From the NCBI RefSeq assembly GCF_028748065.1, contig NZ_CP118166.1, positions 2,867,501 through 2,931,500 on the forward strand: a stretch of DNA of 64,000 bases, given 5' to 3'. The notes beneath the pieces were generated by a model that was given only the letters and a program-made list of their open reading frames with translations, was not told where the DNA came from and made no database searches. Position numbers and translations under genes: made by a program. Origin of the DNA: Hyphococcus flavus. GTDB lineage: Bacteria; Pseudomonadota; Alphaproteobacteria; Caulobacterales; Parvularculaceae. Below are positions 45,128-52,542 of the stretch, in pieces (the first letter of the stretch is position 1; each line of letters opens with the position of its first letter).

Positions 45128-46150
45128 TTACGCAACCTTGTTTTGTAACGTTGATCGCAAATCATACGCCATAGCATGCACAACTTGCGCGCGGTCGAGG
45201 TTGAGCGTATCGCCGCGTTCGACCAGTAAAGTTAGCTTCTCCCAAGTCATTAGAAGAGCTTCAGCCGGTACGTTTTTAAACGTTCCCACGCCTTCATTGT
45301 CTGCAGCAATTTCCCTTGCTGCATTGGACAATGCCGACAGCACCATATTACAGAAAACAGGCCAGCGCCCCTCACCTGATTTTCCGGAAACGCCAGCAAT
45401 GACTTTTGACAAATCCTGTCCCTCCCGGGCGGCAGTCAGAAACTGCCGGCTAAGTTTGATGGCGTCAAAACCATCGCTCTCTGCCAGGCTAAGGGCATAA
45501 CCCGGACGCCCTTTTGCAAAAGGCGTGACGGTGGCCGCTGTTTCTGCGTCTATTCCTTCCGCATTTAGGAAATTCCGGATTTCTTCGTCAGACATTCGCG
45601 GTATGCCTATTTTCCTGCAGCGGGAGCGGATGGTCGGAAGCAACCGCCCGGGCGATGCAGACAGGAGCAATATCAAAGTGTGTGACGGTGGTTCCTCAAG
45701 CACTTTGAGTAATGCGTTTGCCGCATTTCTGTTCATGTCATCAGCAGTATCTATAATTGCGACACGCGCTTTACCCGATGCTGTTCTGTTCAGGAATGCA
45801 TTTAGCTCGCGCACGGTTTCCACAGTAATTTCGCTCTGGTATCGGCTTTTCTTCTCATCCCAAAGCCGCTCAGCAACAAAGAGGTCTGGGTGCGCCTTTG
45901 CTGCGATAAGCCGAAAGGCCCTCTCGCTCGCATCCATGTTCAGACTGTGTTCATCTGTCAGAGCTTCCGGAGCAAGCAGCGCTCTTGCGATTCGAAATGC
46001 AAGAGTTGCTCTGCCGATACCTTCAGGGCCGCAAATAATCCAGCCATGGGATAAAGTTCTATTCGAAATTTTTTGACGGATATCCTTCTCGATATTGGTC
46101 AGGCCAATTTGATTGGATCTTTCATTCGGCAATGTGAGATTATGATCCAT
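45128..46150 (-). CDS. holB: DNA polymerase III delta prime subunit
   Basis: The 340-residue product has an AAA+ fold of the clamp loader type. The P-loop reads GPEGIGRAT, with Arg in place of the usual Lys, which fits the ATP-inert delta prime role. Further conserved segments are AALLKVLEEPPSHTLILLL-like (NALLKVLEEPPSHT) and RSRCRKIG. It lies between tmk and tatD. The metG gene usually found between holB and tatD in relatives is absent. Confidence 0.92.
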   Translation of the reverse strand: MDHNLTLPNERSNQIGLTNIEKDIRQKISNRTLSHGWIICGPEGIGRATLAFRIARALLAPEALTDEHSLNMDASERAFRLIAAKAHPDLFVAERLWDEKKSRYQSEITVETVRELNAFLNRTASGKARVAIIDTADDMNRNAANALLKVLEEPPSHTLILLLSASPGRLLPTIRSRCRKIGIPRMSDEEIRNFLNAEGIDAETAATVTPFAKGRPGYALSLAESDGFDAIKLSRQFLTAAREGQDLSKVIAGVSGKSGEGRWPVFCNMVLSALSNAAREIAADNEGVGTFKNVPAEALLMTWEKLTLLVERGDTLNLDRAQVVHAMAYDLRSTLQNKVA

Positions 46151-46209
46151 TCCGATACTCTAAGAGGTCTAGGCCTTTTTTGACAGCCTGGCCATGCGTT
46201 CTGTGTGGG

Positions 46210-46857
46210 CTAAAACAAGCTGGGCAAACGCTGTTTTACAGTTTCCATAACGCGGATCGCCACATCAGCTACATCACCGCGTGCGTCGATGACAGCGCAA
46301 CGATCTGGACAGGTTTTTGCAATCTTCAAAAATGCTTGCCGCGCATTTTCCTGAAAGCCTTTTCCTTTAGATTCAAACCGTTGTTCGCCGCCACGTTCGC
46401 TTGAACGTTGCAATCCTTCTTCGATAGGCAAATCAAAAATCAACGTTAAATCAGGGTCGTTTTTGTCAACAACGAGTTTGTGCAAAATTAGAATCTGTTC
46501 TTCCCCCAATTCGCCTGCAATTCCCTGAAACGCCATTGTTGAGTCTGCAAAACGATCCGTTATCACAATCGCACCGCGTTCAAGAGCTGGTTTGATGGTG
46601 CGCTCCAGATGGTCTCGGCGCGACGCATACATCAACAAAGCTTCTGTCATGGGCGACCATCTGTCGGCGTCGCCCTCTAAAATCAGCTTTCTGATTTCTT
46701 CTGCTCCCTCGGAACCGCCCGGCTCTCGAGTTGTGACGACTTCATGACCAAGACCGCGCATTGCATCAGCCAAGAGTTTTAGTTGGGTTGTTTTGCCGGA
46801 GCCGTCGCCGCCTTCAAAGCTTATAAAAACGCCATTTGGCTTTTGTTTTGTCGCCAT
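46210..46857 (-). CDS. tmk: thymidylate kinase
   Basis: The 215-residue product has the P-loop FEGGDGSGKTTQL, the DR motif in TDRFADSTMAFQG, and a flexible lid region around residue 150. It makes dTDP from dTMP. Its start overlaps the dacA stop by one base. Confidence 0.96.
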   Translation of the reverse strand: MATKQKPNGVFISFEGGDGSGKTTQLKLLADAMRGLGHEVVTTREPGGSEGAEEIRKLILEGDADRWSPMTEALLMYASRRDHLERTIKPALERGAIVITDRFADSTMAFQGIAGELGEEQILILHKLVVDKNDPDLTLIFDLPIEEGLQRSSERGGEQRFESKGKGFQENARQAFLKIAKTCPDRCAVIDARGDVADVAIRVMETVKQRLPSLF

Positions 46858-48035
46858 CAGTTTTGCGCGGATGCGACCTCGTCACTCGGTGGCTTGGCAA
46901 GCAGCTTTTTCGCAGCAATGCCTATCTTGCCCCATACGCCGGCTTCTCTGACAGATGTGCCGGCAAATAGCGGGTACTCACGCACTTTACCATCGGAAGC
47001 AGTAATCTTTAAAAACCCGATTTGTTGATTTTCCCGAATGGGCGCCGCAACCGGCCCCTCATAAACTATAGTCGCCTGAGAGTCATCAAACTGCGTTCGA
47101 TGCAAGATCATATCCACGGGTGCGCGCGCAATTAAGGGTACGGATTTATCCTTGCCCTTGAACACCTCAGCTTCGCCGACAATGTCTCCTGGCTCAAAAA
47201 ATGTCTTATTGCTGAAATCATTGAATGCAAGACGTATCAAGCGCGCTGATTCAGTCGTCCGTTCACGATTTGAATCGAGACCATTAACCACGACGATCCG
47301 GCGTTCGCCATTTTGCACCGCTGAGCCAACCAATCCGTACCCGGACTCTTCCGTATGACCAGTTTTCAGGCCGTCCGCGCCATCAACAAATCCCAACAAT
47401 GGATTTCGGTTTTCCTGCCGAATTCGCTCCCAGGTGAATTCACGTTCCGCAAACAGAGCATAGTACTCGCCATATTCTGAAATAATTTTTCTGGAAAGAA
47501 GCGCTAGATCCCGCATGCTCATCTTCTGGTTTGGGTGCGGCATGCCGTGAGGGTTAGCGAATGTGGAATCCGTTAGCCCCCATTCGCGAGCCTTGCGGTT
47601 CATAAGCTCCGCAAAAGCTTCCTCTGACCCGGATATATTCTCAGCAACAACGATGCAGGCATCGTTACCGGACTGCACAATAATGCCGCGTAAAAGGTCA
47701 AGCACGGGGATTGCGGTATCGACCCGTACCCACATGGATGAGCCCTCTCGCTCTCTCCAGGCTTTCTCACTGACATCAAACTCATCGGTGAGCTGTAGAG
47801 AACCATCTTTCAGCCGTTCAAAAACGATCGCCACAGTCATCAACTTTGACATTGAGGCTGGCGCCGTCGGTACACGTGCGTTCTTCTCAAACAGAATTTC
47901 GCCCGTCCGATAGTCCATAATCACCGCATACTCGGCGGCGGTCTCTACCGGTCCATTTTGTGCGGCGGCGCCCCCATGAAACAGGCCCAAGGCTAGAACG
48001 GACGTGATTACTGTGAAAAAACTCAAGAATCTCAA
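46857..48035 (-). CDS. dacA: D-alanyl-D-alanine carboxypeptidase (PBP5/6 type)
   Basis: The 392-residue product has a signal peptide (to about residue 25), the SxxK motif at Ser61-Lys64 (SMSK), the SGN motif SGNDA and the KTG motif GLKTGHTEE. It removes the terminal D-Ala from peptidoglycan stem peptides and is fixed to the membrane by a C-terminal amphipathic helix. The order rlpA-dacA-tmk-holB is standard in alphaproteobacteria. Confidence 0.95.
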   Translation of the reverse strand: MRFLSFFTVITSVLALGLFHGGAAAQNGPVETAAEYAVIMDYRTGEILFEKNARVPTAPASMSKLMTVAIVFERLKDGSLQLTDEFDVSEKAWREREGSSMWVRVDTAIPVLDLLRGIIVQSGNDACIVVAENISGSEEAFAELMNRKAREWGLTDSTFANPHGMPHPNQKMSMRDLALLSRKIISEYGEYYALFAEREFTWERIRQENRNPLLGFVDGADGLKTGHTEESGYGLVGSAVQNGERRIVVVNGLDSNRERTTESARLIRLAFNDFSNKTFFEPGDIVGEAEVFKGKDKSVPLIARAPVDMILHRTQFDDSQATIVYEGPVAAPIRENQQIGFLKITASDGKVREYPLFAGTSVREAGVWGKIGIAAKKLLAKPPSDEVASAQN

Positions 48036-48105
48036 AGTTTAGCTCCTCGAAGCATTATGACTGGTCAGGAAGATGTCTTTGTAACCTGTTGATTTTACGA
48101 CAGAG

Positions 48106-49128
48106 TTAAGGCGTCAGCGTGACCAGCGCTGCATCACCATAACCTGCTTTGCGCACCGCTTCCAATCGCTGAGCGGCTGTTTCTATAGATGAAAATGGGC
48201 CAAGGTTAACCCGATAAAACACCGCCCCGGCTTCCGTCTCCACCCGCGAGAGGCGCAAAGTTCCGACATCACCCAACTCGGTGCGAAGACGGTCGATATG
48301 ATCGAGGTTCGTCAGCGCCGCCACACGGATGATGTAGAGCGCTTGAGGCGCGGCTGCCGGACTTGATTTCGGATCAATCAGTCGCGCATCATCGGGGTCT
48401 GGCGTCGAAAGATCTGCTGCCGGGATCTGGCAAGCGCCTTCTGCCGGACTGCAAGCCTCTGCGATGGACGACGCTTCAGCCCCAGGAGTTAACGCTGGCG
48501 CGCTCTCGATGCTGGTCAACAGCTCAGAAATCTCGTCAGTCTCAGGGGCTGCAGGAGGCCCAGATGTGTCGGACGGCTCTTTGACTTCCGCAGCGCGCGC
48601 TACCCTGTCTATGGGTTCTTCCTGAGGCGGTCTGCTGCGATCAGAAGGCGCCGCCCTTGCCATCAGCGGCGCAGGGCCAGCGTATCTCACGCGAACCCGC
48701 GTAGTCCCTTGCTGTTCAAAATCCAGTTTGCGGGCCGCCTCTCGCGACATATCGATGATACGGTTATGGGCAAATGGGCCGCGGTCATTAACCCGTACTG
48801 TAATTGACCGCCCATTCTCAAGATTTGTCACTTCCACCATGGAAGGCAGCGGCAGCGTTGTATGGGCGGCCGAGAGCCTGTTCATGTCGAAAATCTCGCC
48901 ATTAGCTGTAAGACGGCCATGGAATTGCGCGCCATACCAGGAAGCGACGCCGGTCTCGACATAGTTTGGGTCTTCCTTTGGATGGTACCAGCGGCCGTTA
49001 ACCTTGTACGGCTTGCCGATTTTATAATGGGGCGAAGCGTCGCCCGGACTAGCTGTCCGCTGTGTGGCGCAACCAGCGACGGCGACAAGCGTGAATAAAG
49101 CCAAAAGCAGACGGAAGGGCTTGGACAT
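48106..49128 (-). CDS. rlpA: RlpA-family lipoprotein with SPOR domain
   Basis: The 340-residue product has a lipoprotein signal with Cys at residue 20, an RlpA double-psi beta-barrel domain (GVASWYGAQFHGRLTANGE and VRVNDRGPFAHNRIIDMSR), a low-complexity linker rich in Pro, Ala and Glu, and a C-terminal SPOR domain. RlpA is a lytic transglycosylase at the septum that binds denuded glycan. Confidence 0.93.
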   Translation of the reverse strand: MSKPFRLLLALFTLVAVAGCATQRTASPGDASPHYKIGKPYKVNGRWYHPKEDPNYVETGVASWYGAQFHGRLTANGEIFDMNRLSAAHTTLPLPSMVEVTNLENGRSITVRVNDRGPFAHNRIIDMSREAARKLDFEQQGTTRVRVRYAGPAPLMARAAPSDRSRPPQEEPIDRVARAAEVKEPSDTSGPPAAPETDEISELLTSIESAPALTPGAEASSIAEACSPAEGACQIPAADLSTPDPDDARLIDPKSSPAAAPQALYIIRVAALTNLDHIDRLRTELGDVGTLRLSRVETEAGAVFYRVNLGPFSSIETAAQRLEAVRKAGYGDAALVTLTP

Positions 49129-49304
49129 GGAAACGTTAACGCCTCACTGACAAAAGCGGCGTATTGCCGCCTTTCTGCATTAGTCGACTCGCAGGCAGCC
49201 CGCAACTTGAAGTGAATTGGTCCAGACGGCTTGTCATTTTCCCGCGGTTCGTTATCTGTGCTTTTCGCATTTCGCGCTGGGGCCGTTTAGCTCTTGCGCG
49301 GCCC

Positions 49305-49394
49305 GGAGGGGTGGCAGAGTGGTCGAATGCGGCGGTCTTGAAAACCGTTGAGCGTGTGAGCGTTCCGTGGGTTCGAATCCCACCCCCTCCGCCA
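49305..49394 (+). tRNA. tRNA-Ser (anticodon UGA)
   Basis: The acceptor arms GGAGGGG and CCCCTCC pair fully. The anticodon loop CTTGAAA has anticodon TGA, a long variable arm follows (class II) and the T arm is GGTTCGAATCC. The CCA end is encoded. The flanking rlpA gene is on the other strand. Confidence 0.96.
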
Positions 49395-49472
49395 CTTGAA
49401 GAATTTCCTGTACAACCTTTCTTCTCCGTCGCTACGCTGGATTGCCCGTGCTCACTGCGTTCTGACGTCATC

Positions 49473-49504
49473 TTGTACAAAACACTCAGAGCTATGTTGT
49501 ACAA
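49473..49504. repeat. two TTGTACAA palindromes 24 bases apart
   Basis: TTGTACAA occurs at 49473-49480 and again at 49497-49504, with a 7-base part match at 49409-49415. The same octamer occurs at 50514-50521, at the likely transcription start of a small stress gene. Such repeated palindromes could be an operator, but no regulator is identified. No gene is supported in the adjoining bases 49395-49588. Confidence 0.45.
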
Positions 49505-49588
49505 TTCTGTTCGTGCCCTCGTGCGAGCGGTTACTCGTCTCTGAACCCAACTCCTGATGCAGCACTCAACACCTCCTCAATCTGGCGA

Positions 49589-49741
49589 TTAAAACAACGC
49601 GCCAAATATAAGGCCTGCCAGAAAGATGAGGATAACCTTCCACCAAATGCGGGATTCCTCGAAGTTTACCCGCCCGGGGTTGCAGATTTTACCCGGCACA
49701 CAACTGCCTCTATAGCCGTTCTTGTCGTCATCAGATGGCAA
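49589..49741 (-). CDS. possible 50-residue tail-anchored small membrane protein
   Basis: The minus-strand frame has 50 residues from a TTG at 49741 and ends with a plain membrane helix (ESRIWWKVILIFLAGLIFGA) right at the C-terminus; the N-terminal part is polar with two Cys. It looks like a real tail-anchored protein. The start is uncertain because no clear ribosome-binding site lies before the TTG. No family is recognised. Confidence 0.4.
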   Translation of the reverse strand: MPSDDDKNGYRGSCVPGKICNPGRVNFEESRIWWKVILIFLAGLIFGALF

Positions 49742-49784
49742 GAGTTAGAATAGGTCTGGCGCCAACATCGCAAGAGGGACAGCA

Positions 49785-50081
49785 ATGGATTTGTTCGTCG
49801 CCATGGAGTTAGCGTTTAAAACGCTCGCAGCGCCGATTGTCTTCTTCATTGTGTTTTTGCTGGTGAGCGGATGGCGTCGCCAGAAACCGCAACAAGCTCC
49901 TCTTGCGAAGCGCGCATCCTGTGAAGGCGAACGAAACAGACAGACATGCGGCAAGCCGGTCTATAGATGCTCCAACTGCGGGGAAAGCGGCTGCGAACTT
50001 GATCGATGCAGCAATCGCGGTTTTGAGTACCCTGGCAAATGCCTTAGTTGTGGCTACCCAAACACAATGCAACGTCTGTAG
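49785..50081 (+). CDS. small membrane protein with Cys-rich zinc-ribbon-like domain
   Basis: The 98-residue product has an N-terminal membrane helix (residues about 12-29) and then a Cys-rich domain with CxxC pairs in RCSNCGESGC and KCLSCG, and spaced Cys in CGKP and DRCSNRGF. It could bind one or two zinc ions on the cytoplasmic side. GAGGG lies before the ATG. The function is unknown; small proteins with a similar GC-x4-CSNxGF pattern occur in other bacteria as far as I recall. Confidence 0.6.
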   Translation: MDLFVAMELAFKTLAAPIVFFIVFLLVSGWRRQKPQQAPLAKRASCEGERNRQTCGKPVYRCSNCGESGCELDRCSNRGFEYPGKCLSCGYPNTMQRL

Positions 50082-50263
50082 ATATATTAGACATATTTCA
50101 TCCTTGTACTAACTGTAATAATTGGCTGTGCCCGACGCCGGAACTATCAGACCGCCCTCACGTTAGCTTGGTGCGCGTTGTCTTAGGGGGACTAGGACGC
50201 GCAGCGCCGGCGGAGACATCCGCCCCCGGCCCCGCTCTCTGCCGGCGCATTTATCTCGCAACA

Positions 50264-50293
50264 ACAAAAAAAGCGCCCCGTAAACGAGGCGCT
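50264..50293 (-). terminator. terminator of the acidic-tailed small membrane gene
   Basis: On the minus strand the stem AGCGCC/GGCGCT (50288-50293 with 50272-50277) is followed by a run of eight T. It lies 25 bases after the stop of the 58-residue gene. The 236-base gap from 50082 to 50317 holds no other feature that I can support. Confidence 0.7.
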
Positions 50294-50317
50294 CTTTGCA
50301 TAACACTAGGCAAAGTT

Positions 50318-50494
50318 TTAGTTATTATCGTTGACCGAGTCATCAATCTCATCGGCTGCGTCATCAATTGCATCACCGACATCTTCTGCGGCATTTTCAA
50401 GATCGCTGTCATTTGCTTCATCAAATAGATAGATTGCGCCAAAGACAGCCAGTACGCCTACGATAATCACAACAACTAAATTCTTGCCATTCAT
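50318..50494 (-). CDS. 58-residue membrane protein with acidic tail
   Basis: The product has one membrane helix (NLVVVIIVGVLAVFGAIYLF) and a C-terminal tail of mostly Asp, Glu, Ala and Asn. GGAG lies before the ATG at 50494; longer frames from 50521 or 50506 are less likely. A GGAAC-N16-TGTT element lies 30-54 bases upstream. It is divergent from dps and probably made under general stress. The role is unknown. Confidence 0.65.
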   Translation of the reverse strand: MNGKNLVVVIIVGVLAVFGAIYLFDEANDSDLENAAEDVGDAIDDAADEIDDSVNDNN

Positions 50495-50513
50495 GGTTTG
50501 CTCCATTGATTGC

Positions 50514-50521
50514 TTGTACAA
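50514..50521. promoter_or_regulatory. TTGTACAA palindrome at the putative start of a stress gene
   Basis: The palindrome falls 3-10 bases downstream of the -10-like TGTT (minus strand) for the 58-residue gene, close to the expected transcription start. It matches the octamer found twice near 49.5 kb. It may be an operator; this is inference. Confidence 0.35.
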
Positions 50522-50523
50522 TA

Positions 50524-50548
50524 AACACCAACCAGTCGTATTCGTTCC
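50524..50548 (-). promoter_or_regulatory. EcfG-like promoter of the 58-residue gene
   Basis: Read on the minus strand, GGAAC, 16 bases, then TGTT. The alphaproteobacterial general stress consensus is GGAAC, 16-17 bases, CGTT, so one base of the -10 differs. The ATG lies 29 bases beyond the end. Confidence 0.55.
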
Positions 50549-50558
50549 CCATTTTCAC

Positions 50559-50583
50559 TGAACTCATCGCCTTTTTGCGTGTT
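50559..50583 (+). promoter_or_regulatory. EcfG-like promoter of dps
   Basis: TGAAC at 50559-50563, 16 bases, then TGTT at 50580-50583. It differs from the GGAAC consensus at one position of the -35. It stands back to back with the minus-strand promoter, with ten bases between them, and 33 bases before the dps ATG. Confidence 0.5.
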
Positions 50584-50616
50584 GTTTTTAGTGGATGCAA
50601 AACAAACGGAGGAATG

Positions 50617-51138
50617 ATGACAAACGAGATTTATTCAGCGCGAGCCATAGAACTCGGCGGTGGCGGCGGCGTAGCACGGTCTGATCGGAAAACACTGGCA
50701 GGCATGCTGGGTGCCGCTCTTGCCAGCACCTATACGCTCTACCATAAAACCCATGCATATCATTGGAACGTGACAGGGCCGCTTTTCTATAGCCTGCACA
50801 AGCTGACAGACGAACAATACCTGGATCTTGCTGAGGCCGCGGACGCGATTGCCGAACGAATACGCGCAATAGGCTTTGCGGCCCCTGTCGGACTTGCTGG
50901 TTATGCGGACAATGATGTTGTTCGTGACGTTGAAGGTACGCCTTCAGCGGGAGACATGATAGCCGAATTGGCAAGCGATCACATCGCTGTGGCGGCGCAG
51001 CTAAGAGATTTTGTGGAAGAAGCTGACAATACTGGAGATGTTTACACAGCGGACTTATTAACCGCTCGAATTGGCGTTCATGAAGAGGCTGCATGGATGC
51101 TTAACGCGATGTTGGTCGGCCATGAAGAAAAGAAGTAA
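50617..51138 (+). CDS. dps: Dps-family DNA-binding ferritin-like protein
   Basis: The 173-residue product has all ferroxidase residues of Dps at the right spacing: His49 (in HAYHWNVTG), His61, Asp65, Asp76 and Glu80. The first ~20 residues are a flexible tail that may bind DNA. It makes a 12-mer that stores iron and protects DNA under stress. The ATG at 50617 has GGAGG four bases before it; an ATG three bases upstream and a longer frame are less likely. A terminator follows. Confidence 0.92.
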   Translation: MTNEIYSARAIELGGGGGVARSDRKTLAGMLGAALASTYTLYHKTHAYHWNVTGPLFYSLHKLTDEQYLDLAEAADAIAERIRAIGFAAPVGLAGYADNDVVRDVEGTPSAGDMIAELASDHIAVAAQLRDFVEEADNTGDVYTADLLTARIGVHEEAAWMLNAMLVGHEEKK

Positions 51139-51149
51139 CTTCAAGAAAA

Positions 51150-51175
51150 ACGGAGGGCGATGTCTCGCCCTCCGT
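51150..51175. terminator. bidirectional terminator between dps and the ECF sigma gene
   Basis: An 11-bp perfect stem (51150-51160 with 51165-51175) with a TGTC loop is flanked by A-rich and T-rich stretches on both sides. It can end transcripts of both converging genes. Confidence 0.8.
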
Positions 51176-51196
51176 TCATTTTAAATATTAATCTCT

Positions 51197-51715
51197 TCAA
51201 GCTGCTTTCGCCATAGTTTTACGGGGGGCGGCTGTAGACATATCTTTCAACCGCGTTCGCGCCCGCGACAAGCGTGATCGGATTGTACCGACAGGTGTTT
51301 TCATTTTACGGGCCGCATCGGCGTACTTCATCCCGTCAACAGCAACCAGCGAAATCAAATCCTGATCACGTTCGGGCAGTTTTTCAAATTGCTCCATTAC
51401 CTCACGGTATTCGCATGCAGATTCTTGCGACGGCGCCGCAGCAAAAGTCGATTGCGGAGAATCGTCAATATCGACATGCACGCCCTGTGTTTTCTGTTTA
51501 CGAATTTGATTGAGAAACAGGCGACGGCACAGCGTAAACATCCATGAGCGAAAATTTGTGCCCGGTTGATAATAGCTTGCCTTACGCAAAGCTCTCTCAA
51601 CACTGTCCTGAACAAGATCTTCTGCCCGCTCCTGATTACGCGTAAGAGAAAGCGCAAACCTGTGAAGCGCCGGAAGAATTTCAGTAAGTTCATCTTTAGA
51701 AAACGTTGCGGTCAT
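51197..51715 (-). CDS. EcfG-like ECF RNA polymerase sigma factor
   Basis: The 172-residue product has sigma-2 (LTRNQERAEDLVQDSVERAL, PGTNFRSWMFTL) and sigma-4 (LPERDQDLISLVAVDGMKYADAA-like core, PVGTIRSRLSRARTRL) regions. The PGTNxRSWMFT pattern is typical of EcfG-type general stress sigma factors. GAGG lies before the ATG at 51715; a longer frame to 51796 is rejected. Normally nepR and phyR are next to ecfG; neither is visible in the neighbouring bases. A weak TCAAC-N17-TGTT lies upstream at 51778-51803 and may reflect self-control. Confidence 0.82.
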   Translation of the reverse strand: MTATFSKDELTEILPALHRFALSLTRNQERAEDLVQDSVERALRKASYYQPGTNFRSWMFTLCRRLFLNQIRKQKTQGVHVDIDDSPQSTFAAAPSQESACEYREVMEQFEKLPERDQDLISLVAVDGMKYADAARKMKTPVGTIRSRLSRARTRLKDMSTAAPRKTMAKAA

Positions 51716-52156
51716 TTTTCTCACCTCGATTTGTTTCGGGTGCTGATTTGGATATGCACAAAGAAAACGAAAATCAAAACAATTCGTGTACGCCATTTGT
51801 TGAACTTAAGTTGCTCATGCCTGTAACGCAGACTTAGTCATTAACAGCATCAGCGCAACGACAATAAGATGTGGAGGAAGGGCAAGTGACAGAGCTGATG
51901 AAAGCGCGGCAACAGCCGTCACATACGTATGTTGATCAGGTTACGTGGGTGCTCGTAAGGGCCTGATTTCTAGGTGAGAATTTTACACAGAAAAAATCAC
52001 GCCACACGGTCGCCACATTCTCAGAAGCGCACGTTACAGAAGTCTCATGACAATGGATTTAAGCTTTCAAAAATTACATGTTAGGCGTGAACATGAAGTC
52101 ATGAACTTCACTTCATATCGGCCAAATCTGAACTTATGGACAGTAATTAAAAAACG
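51716..52156. other. 441-base gap with no supported gene
   Basis: It holds the upstream region of the ECF sigma gene. One plus-strand frame of 26 codons at 51886-51966 starts at GTG with GGAGG eight bases before it (MTELMKARQQPSHTYVDQ...), but it is too short to trust. No NepR-like frame was found on either strand. No repeat or hairpin of note was seen. Confidence 0.5.
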
Positions 52157-52414
52157 CTAAGACTTGTCAGCGCTGCTTTTCAATGCGGCTTCCACAGTCT
52201 CGTCTACAACGCCAAAGTCACGAGTTGTGGCTTCTGCATCGGGTTCCTCGAAATGCGGTGTCGCTATCAAACCCCGTCGCAATAATTCCCTGATCGCGGC
52301 CGCACGTGTCGGCATGCGGTTTTCAAAGCGCCAATCGTCAATTGCCTGAAGCTCTTTTTCATCCAGCATAAGCTGAAGTTTTTCAGTTCTTTTCAGATTC
52401 TCACGTTCGGGCAT
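52157..52414 (-). CDS. small ribbon-helix-helix-like protein, hypothetical
   Basis: The 85-residue product (from the ATG at 52414) has a stretch LQLMLDEKELQAIDDWRF followed by MPTRAAAIRELLRRGL, which fits the beta strand and two helices of a CopG/Arc-type DNA-binding fold. The C-terminal part is acidic. A GTG at 52432 is the alternative start. No toxin gene is adjacent, so it may be a solitary regulator. Confidence 0.6.
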   Translation of the reverse strand: MPERENLKRTEKLQLMLDEKELQAIDDWRFENRMPTRAAAIRELLRRGLIATPHFEEPDAEATTRDFGVVDETVEAALKSSADKS

Positions 52415-52542
52415 TGCGCCAGGACACTCCACATCAACGATCTTTTGATCAACTGACGTTACTTACGCTAATACTGTAGCTTAAGCTAGTAGATATAGTG
52501 GCTATTCAATCCTGGCGGAAATCTGGTCCTAAACCCGCTAAT

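Noticed and set aside
51778-51803. EcfG-like promoter for the sigma gene itself
   Set aside because: TCAAC-N17-TGTT has two changes in the -35, too weak to list as a feature; mentioned in the sigma entry.
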